Shown: positions 54,372 through 63,946, counted from the first letter of the stretch. The stretch: 64,000 nt of DNA from Hymenobacter sp. BT559 (GCF_016427535.1 NZ_JAELXV010000004.1:1-64000); one strand, 5' to 3'. Notes: a model not told the origin generated them from the letters alone. Made by a program: numbers and translations.

Positions 54372-54956
54372 ATGAGCGAGTTAGATACCGATAGGCTAAG
54401 CCACGACCTGCGCCACAGCTTGCAGGTAATTATTCAAGAAAACCAGCGCCTGGCTGCGCAAGTAGATTTTGCCCCAGTGGCGGCCCTGATACCGCTGCTT
54501 CAACACGCCAAGCGGGTCTTTGTTGTGGGCGCGGGCCGCACCGGGCTAGCCCTTAAGGCCGCCGCCATGCGCCTGATGCACCTAGGATTCACGGTGTTTG
54601 TGGTGGGCGAGACTACTACCCCAGCCATTCAAGCCGGCGACTTGCTGCTAGCCGGCTCGGGCTCGGGTACTACCAGCACCATCGTGAAAGCGGCCGAAAA
54701 AGCTAAAGCAGCCGGGGCGCAAGTGGTGGCTATTTCTACCACCGCCGACTCGCCGCTGGCGGCACTGGCTACGCAGGTAGTGGTACTGCCCGCCGCCCAA
54801 AAGCAAGACCACGGCGGCACCATCTCGCAGCAGTATGCGGGTAGCCTCTTTGAGCAGTTGGTGCTGCTACTCACTGATGCCATTTTCCAAACGCTGTGGG
54901 CGCTGGATGGCACCCCAGCCGAAGAACTCTGGAAACGACACGCCAACCTGGAATAA
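54372..54956 (+). CDS. hxlB: 6-phospho-3-hexuloisomerase
   Basis: Isomerises hexulose 6-phosphate to fructose 6-phosphate, second step of the ribulose monophosphate (RuMP) pathway. 194 residues with a SIS domain: VFVVGAGRTGLALKAAAMRLMHLGFTVFVVGETTTPAI, GDLLLAGSGSGTTSTIVKAAEKAKAAGAQVVAISTT. The SGSGTT loop binds sugar phosphate, and the length is typical of PHI. DHGGTISQQYAGSLFEQLVLLLTDAIF near the C-terminus is conserved in this family. It is upstream of hxlA (55 bp gap); the pair forms an operon under the divergent AraC gene. Confidence 0.9.
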   Translation: MSELDTDRLSHDLRHSLQVIIQENQRLAAQVDFAPVAALIPLLQHAKRVFVVGAGRTGLALKAAAMRLMHLGFTVFVVGETTTPAIQAGDLLLAGSGSGTTSTIVKAAEKAKAAGAQVVAISTTADSPLAALATQVVVLPAAQKQDHGGTISQQYAGSLFEQLVLLLTDAIFQTLWALDGTPAEELWKRHANLE

Positions 54957-55011
54957 CCCCTAGGTGGCTTTTAACTAGTTTATTTTTCTTACCTCTGACC
55001 CCAACTGCCCC

Positions 55012-55644
55012 ATGGCTAAGTTACAAGTTGCAATCGACCTACTGAGCACCAAAGAAGCCCTCGAACTGGCTGCCAAAGTTGCTCCCTACGTGGACATTAT
55101 CGAGCTGGGCACCCCGCTCATCAAAAGCGAAGGTCTCGCCGTTATTAAGGCCATGAAAGCCGCGCACCCCGACAAGCTAGTGTTTGCCGACTTCAAAACT
55201 GCCGACACCGGCGAACTAGAAGCTGGCATGGCTTTCGGTGCGGGCGCTGACCTAGTTACCATCCTAGGCTCGGTAGACGACGCCACCGTAATCGGCGCCG
55301 TGAAAGCTGCCAAAGAGCACGGCAAAGGCGTGGTAGTAGACACCATCGGCGTAAAAGACCGCGTGAAGCGCGCCCAGGAAGTGAGCAAGCTCGGCGTTGA
55401 ATTTGTGGAGCTGCACGCCGGCCTAGACGAGCAGGCTCAAGAAGGCTATTCCATCCAAGTGCTCATCGACGAAGCCAAGCGTGCTGGCGTGCCCGTATCC
55501 ATCGCGGGCGGCGTCAACCTGAAGACCATCGCGGCCGTGAAGGCAGCCGGTGTGGCCGTAGCCGTAGCCGGTGGCGCCATCTACGGCGCCGAAGACCCCG
55601 CTGCTGCCGCCAAAGCCCTGCGTGAGGCGCTAAATGCTGCCTAG
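55012..55644 (+). CDS. hxlA: 3-hexulose-6-phosphate synthase
   Basis: Aldol addition of formaldehyde to ribulose 5-phosphate, the key RuMP reaction for formaldehyde fixation or detoxification. 210 residues in the orotidine decarboxylase-like (beta/alpha)8 fold: Asp8 (QVAIDLLS), Glu31 (DIIELGTPLI), Asp60-Phe-Lys62 with Asp65 (VFADFKTADTGELE), HAGLDEQ, VSIAGGVN and VAGGAIYGAEDP phosphate-binding region. The DFKTAD motif is the HPS signature. The stop codon TAG is embedded in CCTAGG. A terminator follows after 27 bp. Confidence 0.95.
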   Translation: MAKLQVAIDLLSTKEALELAAKVAPYVDIIELGTPLIKSEGLAVIKAMKAAHPDKLVFADFKTADTGELEAGMAFGAGADLVTILGSVDDATVIGAVKAAKEHGKGVVVDTIGVKDRVKRAQEVSKLGVEFVELHAGLDEQAQEGYSIQVLIDEAKRAGVPVSIAGGVNLKTIAAVKAAGVAVAVAGGAIYGAEDPAAAAKALREALNAA

Positions 55645-55670
55645 GGTACTCGCACTTACGCGTAGATTTC

Positions 55671-55702
55671 AAAGAGCCCCGGCAGGTCGCCGGGGCTCTT
55701 TT
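55671..55702 (+). terminator. Intrinsic terminator of the hxlB-hxlA operon
   Basis: Stem AAAGAGCCCCGG with CCGGGGCTCTTTT, short loop, T-run on the plus strand. Confidence 0.9.
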
Positions 55703-55870
55703 CGTGTTAGGCAAGTTATCAAAACCAGCAGAGTTAGCCTTAGTAAAGAGCTATTGAATAATTAGGTGCCCTAGGGCGCCGCCGCTAGTAGCACCGGCGC
55801 TGCAACCCCAAAGAGCAACTAGGGGCTCTGCCTAAGTACTGGCACCACGAAGGGGCCGTCGTTCTGTACT

Positions 55871-56752
55871 ATGAATATTCGTTTTGTTGGCTACCTAGTG
55901 GCTACTAGTTTAGGAGTTGGGGTTGCGCTGGCCAAGCAGGTGCAGCCCAGCCAATCTGTGGAGGTACGGGTAGTAGATAGCCAGCGCAAGCAACCTATCC
56001 CCTATGCGTCGGTAGGCGTGGTGGGCCGCCCCCTCGGCACCGTGGCCGATGCTCAAGGCGGCTTTTTGCTGGCGCGGGTGGGTGCCGCGCCCACCGATAC
56101 GGTGATAATTTCGTGCGTGGGCTACCAATCGCGCCGGCTGTTGGTGGCCGACCTAGGCAAGCTGCCCGAGCTGACGCTGACGCCCCAGGCCGCCGCACTC
56201 CAAGAAGTACAGGTGCGCGCCGACACCTGGAAGCGCCGCAACGTAGGCCGCGAAGGGTCAGGTGGCTTCACATTCTATAACTTCCACTTGCAGGCCGATA
56301 AAGAACCCGCCAACAAGCTGGGCCGCGAAGTGGGCGCCATCCTAGGGGTGAAACCCAACAGCTTTGTGGAAGAAGCTTACGTGTACCTCAGACAAAGCAG
56401 CTTCCGGCACCTGCGCTTCCGGCTCAACGTGCGGGCCCTGGATAGCCAGGACCACCCAGCGGCCAGCCTGCTCACCCAGGATGTGCAGTTTGCCGTGGCT
56501 GACTCCACTGCCAGCTGGCAGCACCTTGACCTCAAGCCCTACAACATCAATGTAGGCCCGCAAAGGCGCATCGCCGTGACACTAGAGTGGCTCGACGGCA
56601 TCCCCACTAAGCAACAAGAATGGTACAGTGTCTCGATTCCAGCGGCGCTGTCGGCCACGCATCGCATGGTATTTCGAGACAAGTCGGAAGACCAGTGGAA
56701 AGTGCAGCCGATTAATTTGAGCTTGTATATTACTACCGTGAGCCCTGATTGA
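55871..56752 (+). CDS. Secreted protein with carboxypeptidase-regulatory-like domain
   Basis: 293 residues. A weak Sec signal peptide (MNIRFVGYLVATSLGVGVALA) is followed by a carboxypeptidase-D-regulatory-like beta-sandwich (VEVRVVDSQRKQPIPYASVGVVGRPLGTVADAQGGFLL, ISCVGYQSRRL) seen at the start of many Bacteroidota surface proteins, and then a second beta-rich domain (residues about 130-290) without a known name. It has no TonB-dependent barrel. Function unknown; probably periplasmic or attached to the outer membrane. Confidence 0.8.
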   Translation: MNIRFVGYLVATSLGVGVALAKQVQPSQSVEVRVVDSQRKQPIPYASVGVVGRPLGTVADAQGGFLLARVGAAPTDTVIISCVGYQSRRLLVADLGKLPELTLTPQAAALQEVQVRADTWKRRNVGREGSGGFTFYNFHLQADKEPANKLGREVGAILGVKPNSFVEEAYVYLRQSSFRHLRFRLNVRALDSQDHPAASLLTQDVQFAVADSTASWQHLDLKPYNINVGPQRRIAVTLEWLDGIPTKQQEWYSVSIPAALSATHRMVFRDKSEDQWKVQPINLSLYITTVSPD

Positions 56753-56766
56753 CATAATTAATCCGC

Positions 56767-57144
56767 ATGATTGACTTCACTCTTTGGCTCGAATTTGAGG
56801 AATTTTATTTTTCGGCTAGCCACGACTTCGCAACTGGTCAGCTTGAGACACATGACTGGAATAACAAAAATGACTTTTGCAACATACACGTTACGCTCGC
56901 TGATGGCCGACGCTACGGTATTAATGTGTGGACATTTGACTTTCTTGCGACTACCGTCAGCCAAGACAAAGCAAGCGGCGAGAACCTAGGTGGTATTTAC
57001 CAAATACCACCTGACTTATTCGTGCATGAGCTTACCCGCGAGTGCATTGAGGCTACTATCGCAGACCTTCTAAAACGTGGCAACTTAGAGACTGTATTGA
57101 ATCCATCAATTATCGATTCCACTTTAGCTGAATACGAAGGATAG
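56767..57144 (+). CDS. Unknown small protein
   Basis: 125 residues, soluble, acidic, with no signal peptide. I do not recognise it. It has many aromatic residues in the first half (DFTLWLEFEEFYFSAS), a strand-like GRRYGINVWTFDF and a helical C-terminal part. The base composition is less GC-rich than the neighbours but one CCTAGG (56985) is present. Only 14 bp separate it from the upstream gene, so cotranscription is possible; a terminator follows. Confidence 0.6.
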   Translation: MIDFTLWLEFEEFYFSASHDFATGQLETHDWNNKNDFCNIHVTLADGRRYGINVWTFDFLATTVSQDKASGENLGGIYQIPPDLFVHELTRECIEATIADLLKRGNLETVLNPSIIDSTLAEYEG

Positions 57145-57150
57145 AATACG

Positions 57151-57179
57151 CGCCCCGGCCGACCCCGCCGGGGCTTTTT
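57151..57179 (+). terminator. Intrinsic terminator upstream of icmF
   Basis: Arms GCCCCGGC and GCCGGGGC with a 7-nt loop and a T-rich tail on the plus strand. Confidence 0.8.
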
Positions 57180-57264
57180 CGTACCTTTATCGCACCCAAA
57201 TACGGTGCGCTTAGTTGACTAGACCAACTGAACGTGCCCTGAAACTTCGCCCTACCCCTACCCC

Positions 57265-60200
57265 ATGCATCCCACCCCAGCTGCCCCCTACAAGCCCAAA
57301 AACCACGTTCGCATCGTCACGGCCGCCGCGCTGTTTGATGGGCACGACGCGGCTATCAATATCATGCGCCGCATCATTCAGAGCAGTGGCGCCGAGGTTA
57401 TCCACCTAGGGCACAACCGCTCGGTGCAGGAAATTGTGGACTGCGCCATTCAGGAAGACGCCCAGGCCATTGCCATCACCAGCTACCAGGGCGGGCACAA
57501 CGAGTACTTCAAGTACATGTATGACCTGCTGAAGGAGCGCGGCGCGGGCCACATCCGCATCTTCGGCGGCGGTGGCGGCGTTATTCTGCCCTCCGAAATA
57601 GAGGAGCTGCAAGGCTACGGTATCACGCGCCTCTACTCGCCCGATGATGGCCGCTCGCTAGGCCTGCAAGGTATGATTAATGACTTGTTGGAAAAGAGCG
57701 ACTTTCCCACGGGCGAGAAGCTGAACGGCGAAGTCGGTCATATAAAGGAGAAAGACGCCCGCAGTATTGGCCGGCTGATTTCGGCCGCCGAGAATTTCCC
57801 GGAGGAATTTGAGCGGGTGAAAAGCCAGTTAGTAGCTGATTTTCAGCAACAGGAAAACGGTGCCCAATCAACAACCGAAAACCAAAAACCACAAACCAGC
57901 GAAGCCCCCATTCTAGGTATCACCGGCACGGGTGGCGCGGGCAAGTCGTCGCTGGTCGATGAGCTGGTGCGGCGCTTCCTGCTCGACTTCCCGGAGAAGA
58001 CGCTAGCCATCATTTCGGTGGACCCCAGCAAGCGCAAAACCGGCGGCGCGCTACTTGGCGACCGCATTCGGATGAACGCCATCAACTCGCCTAGGGTATA
58101 TATGCGCAGCCTAGCCACGCGCCAGAGCAACCTCGCGCTGAGCCGCTACGTGCAAGACGCGGTGGACGTGGTAAAGGCCGCCGACTTCGACCTGATTATT
58201 CTGGAAACCAGCGGCATCGGCCAGAGCGATACCGAAATCATCGAGCACTCCGACGTGAGCCTCTACGTGATGACGCCCGAGTACGGCGCCGCCACGCAGC
58301 TCGAAAAGATTGACATGCTGGACTTTGCCGATGTCATTGCGCTCAACAAGTTTGACAAGCGCGGCGGCCTCGACGCCCTGCGCGACGTGCGCAAGCAGTA
58401 CCAGCGCAACCACCAGCGCTGGGATTCGCCGCTCGACGAAATGCCGGTGTTCGGCACCATCGCCTCGCAGTTCAACGACCCCGGCATGAACCGGCTCTAC
58501 CGGGCCATCCTCAGCACGCTGGAGGAGAAGACGGGCGCGCAGTTTGCCTCGCAGCTCGAAACCAGCGCCGAGCAGTCGGAAAAGGTCTACATCATTCCGC
58601 CGAGCCGCACGCGCTACCTCTCCGAAATCGCGGAGACCAACCGCGCCTACGACAAGCGCGTGGCCGAGCAGGTGGCCATTGCCGAGGTGGCGGGCTCGTT
58701 TGCGACCCTAGCCAAGCACTACGGCGCCGCCGATAGCGCCGACGCCACGGCCCAGGACTTTGCCAAAAACGTGCAAACCCAACTGCGCCGCCTCGACGCC
58801 GACGCCCAGGCCATTCTGGAAAACTGGGAGGCTACCCTCCAAAACTACCGCAACCCCGAGTACGTGTACAAGGTGCGCGACAAGGAAATTCGGGTCAAGA
58901 CGCACACCACGTCGCTGTCGGGCAATGAGATACCGAAGGTGGCCGTGCCGCGCTACCTAGGCTGGGGCGACCGCCTGCGCTGGGCCATGCAGGAGAATTT
59001 CCCCGGCGAGTTTCCCTATACGGCGGGCGTGTTTCCGTTCAAGCGCGAGGGCGAAGACCCCACCCGCATGTTTGCAGGAGAAGGCGGGCCGGAGCGCACC
59101 AACCGCCGCTTCCACTACGTAAGCAAAGGCTTGCCCGCCAAGCGTTTGAGCACGGCCTTCGACTCGGTGACGCTCTACGGCGAAGACCCCGACCACCGGC
59201 CCGACATCTACGGCAAAATCGGCAACGCGGGCGTCAGCATCGCCTGCCTCGACGATGCCAAGAAGCTCTACTCGGGCTTCGACCTCTCGCACCCGGCCAC
59301 CTCGGTGAGCATGACCATTAATGGCCCGGCGGCGACCCTAGCGGCGTTTTTTATGAACGCGGCCATCGACCAGAACTGCGAGAAGTACATCTACCAAAAT
59401 GGCCTCGAAGCCGAGGTGGATGCCAAAATCGACGCCATTTTTGCCGCCAAGCAGCAGCCCCGCCCCCGCTACCAGGGCGAGCTGCCCGAGGGCAACAACG
59501 GCCTAGGCCTGCTGCTGCTCGGCGTGACGGGCGAAGACGTGCTGCCCGCCGACGTGTACCAGCAAATCAAGGCCTCGACGCTGACCCAGGTGCGCGGCAC
59601 CGTGCAGGCCGACATCCTGAAGGAAGACCAGGCCCAGAACACCTGCATTTTCAGCACCGAGTTTGCGCTGCGCCTGATGGGTGACGTGCAGGAGTATTTC
59701 ATCACCGAGAAGGTGCGTAACTTCTACTCGGTCAGCATCTCGGGCTACCACATTGCGGAGGCGGGCGCCAACCCGATTACGCAGTTGGCGCTCACGCTCT
59801 CCAACGGCTTCACCTTTGTGGAGTACTACGTGAGCCGGGGCATGAACGTCAACGACTTCGCGCCCAACCTGTCGTTCTTCTTCTCCAACGGTATCGACCC
59901 CGAGTACGCCGTCATTGGGCGAGTAGCGCGCCGCATCTGGGCCAAGGCCATGAAGCTGAAGTACGGTGCCAACGCCCGCAGCCAGATGTTGAAGTACCAC
60001 ATCCAGACCTCGGGCCGCTCGCTGCACGCCCAGGAAATCGACTTCAACGACATTCGCACCACGTTGCAGGCGCTCTACGCCATCTACGACAACTGCAACT
60101 CGCTGCACACCAACGCTTACGACGAGGCCATCACTACCCCTACCGAGGAAAGTGTGCGCCGCGCCATGGCCATTCAGCTCATCATCAACCGCGAGCTGGG

Positions 60201-60693
60201 CCTGGCCAAAAATGAAAACCCGCTGCAAGGCTCCTTCATCATCGAGGAGCTGACCGACCTGGTCGAGGAAGCGGTGCTGCTCGAATTTGACCGCATCACG
60301 GAGCGCGGCGGCGTGCTCGGCGCCATGGAAACCATGTACCAGCGTGGCAAAATCCAGGAGGAAAGCCTGCACTACGAGATGCTAAAGCACACCGGCGAAT
60401 ACCCGATTATTGGCGTCAATACCTTCCTCTCGTCCAAGGGCTCGCCCACGGTCATCCCGGCCGAAGTCATCCGCGCCACGGAGGAGGAAAAGCAGTACCA
60501 GATTACGATGCTCGAAGCCCTGCACGCCCGCAACGCCGCCGCTACCCCCGCCGCCCTGAAGCGCTTGCAGCAAATCGCCGTGCAGAATGGCAACCTCTTC
60601 GCTGAGCTAATGGAAACGGTGAAAACCTGCTCCCTAGGTCAGATTACGAACGCGCTGTTTGAGGTAGGCGGGCAGTACCGGCGGAATATGTAA
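57265..60693 (+). CDS. icmF: Fused isobutyryl-CoA mutase-type acyl-CoA mutase (IcmF)
   Basis: 1142 residues combining three modules: an N-terminal B12-binding domain with the base-off motif FDGHDAA (His27), [11 protein letters not shown] and [15 protein letters not shown]; a MeaB-like chaperone GTPase with Walker [10 protein letters not shown] (221-229), [21 protein letters not shown] and ALNKFDKRG; and a C-terminal acyl-CoA mutase catalytic barrel ([50 protein letters not shown]). This order defines IcmF, which rearranges isobutyryl- to butyryl-CoA using adenosylcobalamin; some homologues act on other branched acyl-CoAs, and the substrate is not decided here. No cobalamin riboswitch was seen upstream. 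Confidence 0.95.
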   Translation: MHPTPAAPYKPKNHVRIVTAAALFDGHDAAINIMRRIIQSSGAEVIHLGHNRSVQEIVDCAIQEDAQAIAITSYQGGHNEYFKYMYDLLKERGAGHIRIFGGGGGVILPSEIEELQGYGITRLYSPDDGRSLGLQGMINDLLEKSDFPTGEKLNGEVGHIKEKDARSIGRLISAAENFPEEFERVKSQLVADFQQQENGAQSTTENQKPQTSEAPILGITGTGGAGKSSLVDELVRRFLLDFPEKTLAIISVDPSKRKTGGALLGDRIRMNAINSPRVYMRSLATRQSNLALSRYVQDAVDVVKAADFDLIILETSGIGQSDTEIIEHSDVSLYVMTPEYGAATQLEKIDMLDFADVIALNKFDKRGGLDALRDVRKQYQRNHQRWDSPLDEMPVFGTIASQFNDPGMNRLYRAILSTLEEKTGAQFASQLETSAEQSEKVYIIPPSRTRYLSEIAETNRAYDKRVAEQVAIAEVAGSFATLAKHYGAADSADATAQDFAKNVQTQLRRLDADAQAILENWEATLQNYRNPEYVYKVRDKEIRVKTHTTSLSGNEIPKVAVPRYLGWGDRLRWAMQENFPGEFPYTAGVFPFKREGEDPTRMFAGEGGPERTNRRFHYVSKGLPAKRLSTAFDSVTLYGEDPDHRPDIYGKIGNAGVSIACLDDAKKLYSGFDLSHPATSVSMTINGPAATLAAFFMNAAIDQNCEKYIYQNGLEAEVDAKIDAIFAAKQQPRPRYQGELPEGNNGLGLLLLGVTGEDVLPADVYQQIKASTLTQVRGTVQADILKEDQAQNTCIFSTEFALRLMGDVQEYFITEKVRNFYSVSISGYHIAEAGANPITQLALTLSNGFTFVEYYVSRGMNVNDFAPNLSFFFSNGIDPEYAVIGRVARRIWAKAMKLKYGANARSQMLKYHIQTSGRSLHAQEIDFNDIRTTLQALYAIYDNCNSLHTNAYDEAITTPTEESVRRAMAIQLIINRELGLAKNENPLQGSFIIEELTDLVEEAVLLEFDRITERGGVLGAMETMYQRGKIQEESLHYEMLKHTGEYPIIGVNTFLSSKGSPTVIPAEVIRATEEEKQYQITMLEALHARNAAATPAALKRLQQIAVQNGNLFAELMETVKTCSLGQITNALFEVGGQYRRNM

Positions 60694-60715
60694 TCGAATT
60701 AATTTAGGTGCGTTA

Positions 60716-60756
60716 GAGAGCCTGCTATCATAATAAGAATAGTAGGCTCTTTTTTA
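60716..60756 (+). terminator. Intrinsic terminator after icmF
   Basis: Stem AGAGCCTGCTAT with ATAGTAGGCTCT (one G-T pair) and T6 on the plus strand; the lipoprotein start codon follows within 6 bp of the T-run. Confidence 0.85.
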
Positions 60757-60760
60757 GAAT

Positions 60761-61573
60761 ATGAGAATTCATTATTCAACTGCAATCATTCTGTTCGGGT
60801 TTCTTTCTGCTTGTTTAAATGCTTGTGGTCAGAACAAACATCTTAGAACAGATAATGCCCCAAAACTTTGGCAATATATAGATAACCCAGCTGCTAAAGA
60901 TACTGAGTGTCGCACGGAAGTAGCTAGGGCAGAGCGTGATTTGCATGCTGGCAGGCTAATATTTTGCTCTCCCTCCGGATTTGGGTCTTCTCCATTAAGA
61001 TACGAGCAACAACTACGAACATTAGCCAAAATGTACGGGCTCAGTTTCAATTACGAAATATTTTCCGATGTAATATTTGAGGGCCAAACTCAAGGTTGCT
61101 ATAGTGCTGTTATGGACAAAGCTATTGCTGCTAAGTTCGGAAACGATTTTAAGAAGAAGATAGAGTCTCGTGCTGACAGTCTATTTACTGTAGCAGCAGA
61201 AACATCTACAGTTGATTATACTAATTGTGATACTCACCCCTCTCTACCCAACGAATCTGACCGCGACCCCGAGATTTATCTTAAGGTTTCGCCAAAATTG
61301 ATTGCTAAACCTCGGCCAAAAATAGATGATTACGGCCCATTTATGGATATCAGATTTATAATCGAAAAAACAGGAAAAGGACACGATTTCGAGATGGTTT
61401 CCTATCTGGATTCGAGTAAGGACGGTGACACTATCAAGCCTTTTGAAGCAGAACTTTGGTCAATTGCTCAAAGTGAGTTACAAAGCATTTCGACTTGGGT
61501 GCCTGGTATGATTAAAGGGAAAGCAGTCAAAACTAGAGCGGTTGTAAGAGTACATTTTCAAGCAGATAAATAG
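60761..61573 (+). CDS. AT-rich lipoprotein with TonB-C-like terminal region
   Basis: 270 residues with a lipoprotein signal peptide (lipobox at LSAC or LNAC, residues 15-22). The body is unrecognised. Near the end STWVPGMIKGKAVKTRAVVRVHF resembles the W-x-PG-x-x-x-G-x-x-V pattern of TonB C-terminal-like domains. The gene is markedly more AT-rich than all others here and has no CCTAGG site, which points to recent acquisition. It begins just after the icmF terminator, near the RAYT unit. Confidence 0.7.
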   Translation: MRIHYSTAIILFGFLSACLNACGQNKHLRTDNAPKLWQYIDNPAAKDTECRTEVARAERDLHAGRLIFCSPSGFGSSPLRYEQQLRTLAKMYGLSFNYEIFSDVIFEGQTQGCYSAVMDKAIAAKFGNDFKKKIESRADSLFTVAAETSTVDYTNCDTHPSLPNESDRDPEIYLKVSPKLIAKPRPKIDDYGPFMDIRFIIEKTGKGHDFEMVSYLDSSKDGDTIKPFEAELWSIAQSELQSISTWVPGMIKGKAVKTRAVVRVHFQADK

Positions 61574-61582
61574 CTTCTCAAA

Positions 61583-61788
61583 CTGGCGCGAGTTTAGGCG
61601 CAGCCGTAACTCGTGCCTAACTATGATATGGAGGTTGCACCTCCACTGTCGCGCTAGCGACACGTAATGGTAGACGAGACTAGCGGAAAAGGCTGCGCGG
61701 ACGTTGTTTGCCGCGTTGCGGCAGTGGAGACACAGCCTCCACGTCATGGCTAGGCACGAGTTACGGCTGCGCCTAAACTCGCGCCAGT
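61583..61788. repeat. Long REP doublet (REPIN-like), left of the RAYT gene
   Basis: Arms of about 70 bp: left CTGGCGCGAGTTTAGGCGCA... and right the reverse complement, each including an inner hairpin built on GTGGAGGC/GCCTCCAC. The arms share their sequence with the element to the right of the RAYT gene (62416-62621) apart from small indels. The spacer between arms is unrelated. Together these ends bracket the transposase gene. Confidence 0.92.
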
Positions 61789-61817
61789 GTTGTAGCCGGG
61801 GGAATTAAGCTGGTTGC

Positions 61818-62366
61818 TTAGTCGATTAGCAGGACTTCTAGTAGGCCGGGGCGGCCGGCGTAATTGCGGGCGCTGCTGTAGAGGAAGTCTTCGGGCGTAT
61901 CGACAAAGCCGGCTACTACGGGGTTGCGGTGGAGGTAGGCTAGCCGCTGCTGCCGCAGGTCAGTAGAAGGCAGTTCGATGGGGTGGTTGCTTTGCTGCCA
62001 GAACTGATACTTGGTATTGTGCGCGTTGCGCTGTCCGGCGCGCTCAAATAGCCAGAGCATCCACTCGCGGCGGCTTTCCTGCCCATTTTCTTCAATGGCG
62101 CGGAGCACCTCTTTGGCCGTGTGCCGCTTCAAGTCGCGCAAGATGCCCGATAGATTCTCGGCTTCGCTACTAATGATAAGGTGCGCGTGGTTGGTCATGA
62201 GGCACCAGGCATATAGCTCCAACCCTTTGTGCTGCTGGCAGTAGCGTAGGCTATCCACGAAGATGTCGTTGTAAAGCCGGCGCGTGAATACGTCTATCCA
62301 ATTGACGGTAGCAAAGCTGACGAAGTACAGCTGCTGCGAATCACGGACTTTGTATTTCTCACTCAT
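61818..62366 (-). CDS. REP-associated tyrosine transposase (RAYT), Y1/HUH superfamily
   Basis: 182 residues. The HUH metal-binding pair is in MTNHAHLI (His60, His62), and the catalytic Tyr is Tyr144 in RLAYLHRNPVVAGFV; the L-x-x-NPV-x-A-G-x-V motif and QFWQQSNHPIEL are hallmarks of RAYT proteins. Such single-copy transposases act on flanking REP hairpins, not on an IS end of their own. The gene is on the minus strand between two matching REP doublets (61583 and 62416). It is intact. Insertion is in an AT-richer gap, away from core genes. Confidence 0.92.
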   Translation of the reverse strand: MSEKYKVRDSQQLYFVSFATVNWIDVFTRRLYNDIFVDSLRYCQQHKGLELYAWCLMTNHAHLIISSEAENLSGILRDLKRHTAKEVLRAIEENGQESRREWMLWLFERAGQRNAHNTKYQFWQQSNHPIELPSTDLRQQRLAYLHRNPVVAGFVDTPEDFLYSSARNYAGRPGLLEVLLID

Positions 62367-62415
62367 CGCGGTAAAGAAACAGATTTAGCGCGAGTATAGG
62401 CCGAGTATACGCAAG

Positions 62416-62621
62416 CACTGGCGCGAGTTTAGCGCAGCGTAACTCGTGCCTAGCTATGACGTGGAGGCTGTGCCTCCACTGCCGCAACGCGGCAAGCTTG
62501 CGTAAGGGCTTCAGCTACAAACTGACAAATCAAACGTCGATTGCCGCTAAAGCGGCAGTGGAGGTGTAACCTCCACATCATGACCAGGCACGAGTTACGC
62601 TGCGCTAAACTCGCGCCAGTG
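62416..62621. repeat. Long REP doublet (REPIN-like), right of the RAYT gene
   Basis: Arms of about 70 bp with CTGGCGCGAGTTTAGCGCAG and its complement, and an inner hairpin GTGGAGGC-TGT-GCCTCCAC. Same family as the left element; the spacer between arms differs, with a second small hairpin pair GCCGCTAAAGCGGC. It ends about 20 bp from the MFS gene stop. Confidence 0.92.
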
Positions 62622-62641
62622 CTTACCAATACTTACCAGTG

Positions 62642-63907
62642 CTAGCTCGACAATGCTAAGCCCTGCGTGGAATTAGCCTGGGCGGGCAACTCGGTACGTA
62701 CCGCTGGCTGCTGGTGTAGCGAGCGCCAGTGTAGCGCACCTAGGCCGAGGGCCAGCACACCTTGCACTAACACCGTGTTTTGCACGCCGATGTGCTGCGC
62801 CGCTACCCCCACCAGCAGGCTACCTAGGGGCACCATGCCCGTGTAGGCCAGCACGTAGAAGCTGATGACCCGCCCGCGCATGGCGGGGTCGGCGGTGGTT
62901 TGCAGCAGCGTGTTGCTGATGGTGATTTGCGACATCATGCCGAACGCGCCCACCGCAATAAACGCGAGGGCCAGCGGGTACCACGGAGTGTGCGAAAACA
63001 GGATGAGCCCGACCCCAAAAATGAGGGTGTTGGTGGCTAGTATTCGGTGCAGGTTGGTTCCCGGCGGGCGCGAGGCCAGGTACAGCGCCCCAATAAACGC
63101 CCCCAGGCCGATGGAGCTGTCGATGAGCCCGAACGTGGTGGCCGTGCCGTGAAAAATGTCTTTGGCGTACACCGGCATCAAGGTGGTGAAGGGCAGCACC
63201 AGCAAGCTTACTGCCGCCAGCATCAGAATGATATACCGAATATCGGGGGTGGTACGCACGTACTGAAACCCTTCTTTCAGCTCGCCCAGGATGTTTTTGG
63301 CGTGCGGCTTGGCCACGTAAGCCGGCCGCTTGATGGCCAGCAGCGAGCCAATGACGGCCACGAAGCTCAGCGTATTGAGCGCGAAGCAGGTGGTGGCGCC
63401 CAGGGCCTCGATGGCTAGCCCGGCCACGGCAGGCCCTATCAGCTTCGAGAGATTGACCATGGACGAATTGAGGGCCAGGGCGTTGGGTAAGTCCTGCTTG
63501 TCTTCCACCAGTTCGTGCACCAGCGATTGTCGGGCCGGCACATCAAAGCCGTTGATGATGCCCAGCACCACGCTCAGCCCCAGGATGCCCCACACCGCAC
63601 CCGGGCGGCCAAACACCAGCAGCGTGAGCAGCGCGGCCTGCACCATCGAGAGCACCTGCGTGGTGAGCAGCACGCGGTAGCGGTTGTAGCGGTCGGCCAC
63701 GCCGCCGCCCACCAGCGTAAACGCCGCCGATGGAAACATGGTGGCAAACACGCTCAGCCCGAGCATAAACTTGGAGTTGGTTTGGGCATAGATGACCCAG
63801 CTCACGGCCGTTTTTTGCATCCAGGTGCCCAGCAGCGAGAGGGCCTGCCCCGTAAAGTAAAGACGAAAATTGCGGCTTCGCAGCGCGCGGAAAGTGCTTG
63901 TATTCAT
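62642..63907 (-). CDS. MFS transporter (DHA/EntS-like exporter)
   Basis: 421 residues from the ATG at 63907 (MNTSTFRALRSRNFRLYFTGQALS) with twelve predicted helices. The N-terminal FRALRSRNFRLYFTGQALSLLGTWMQ and the inter-helix GGGVADRYNRYRVLL (motif A-like) are typical of the EntS/DUF894 branch of the major facilitator superfamily; FDVPARQSLVHELV lies in the fourth to fifth helices. These act as proton-driven exporters of siderophores or drugs. Substrate unknown. Confidence 0.88.
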   Translation of the reverse strand: MNTSTFRALRSRNFRLYFTGQALSLLGTWMQKTAVSWVIYAQTNSKFMLGLSVFATMFPSAAFTLVGGGVADRYNRYRVLLTTQVLSMVQAALLTLLVFGRPGAVWGILGLSVVLGIINGFDVPARQSLVHELVEDKQDLPNALALNSSMVNLSKLIGPAVAGLAIEALGATTCFALNTLSFVAVIGSLLAIKRPAYVAKPHAKNILGELKEGFQYVRTTPDIRYIILMLAAVSLLVLPFTTLMPVYAKDIFHGTATTFGLIDSSIGLGAFIGALYLASRPPGTNLHRILATNTLIFGVGLILFSHTPWYPLALAFIAVGAFGMMSQITISNTLLQTTADPAMRGRVISFYVLAYTGMVPLGSLLVGVAAQHIGVQNTVLVQGVLALGLGALHWRSLHQQPAVRTELPAQANSTQGLALSS

Positions 63908-63946
63908 AGTAGTAATAAACGGGAGGCCTAGGGGCGCTCCCACTAG

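Noticed and set aside
57180..57264. A cobalamin riboswitch before icmF
   Set aside because: Only about 85 bp lie between the terminator and the start codon, too short for the switch, and no B12-box sequence is visible.
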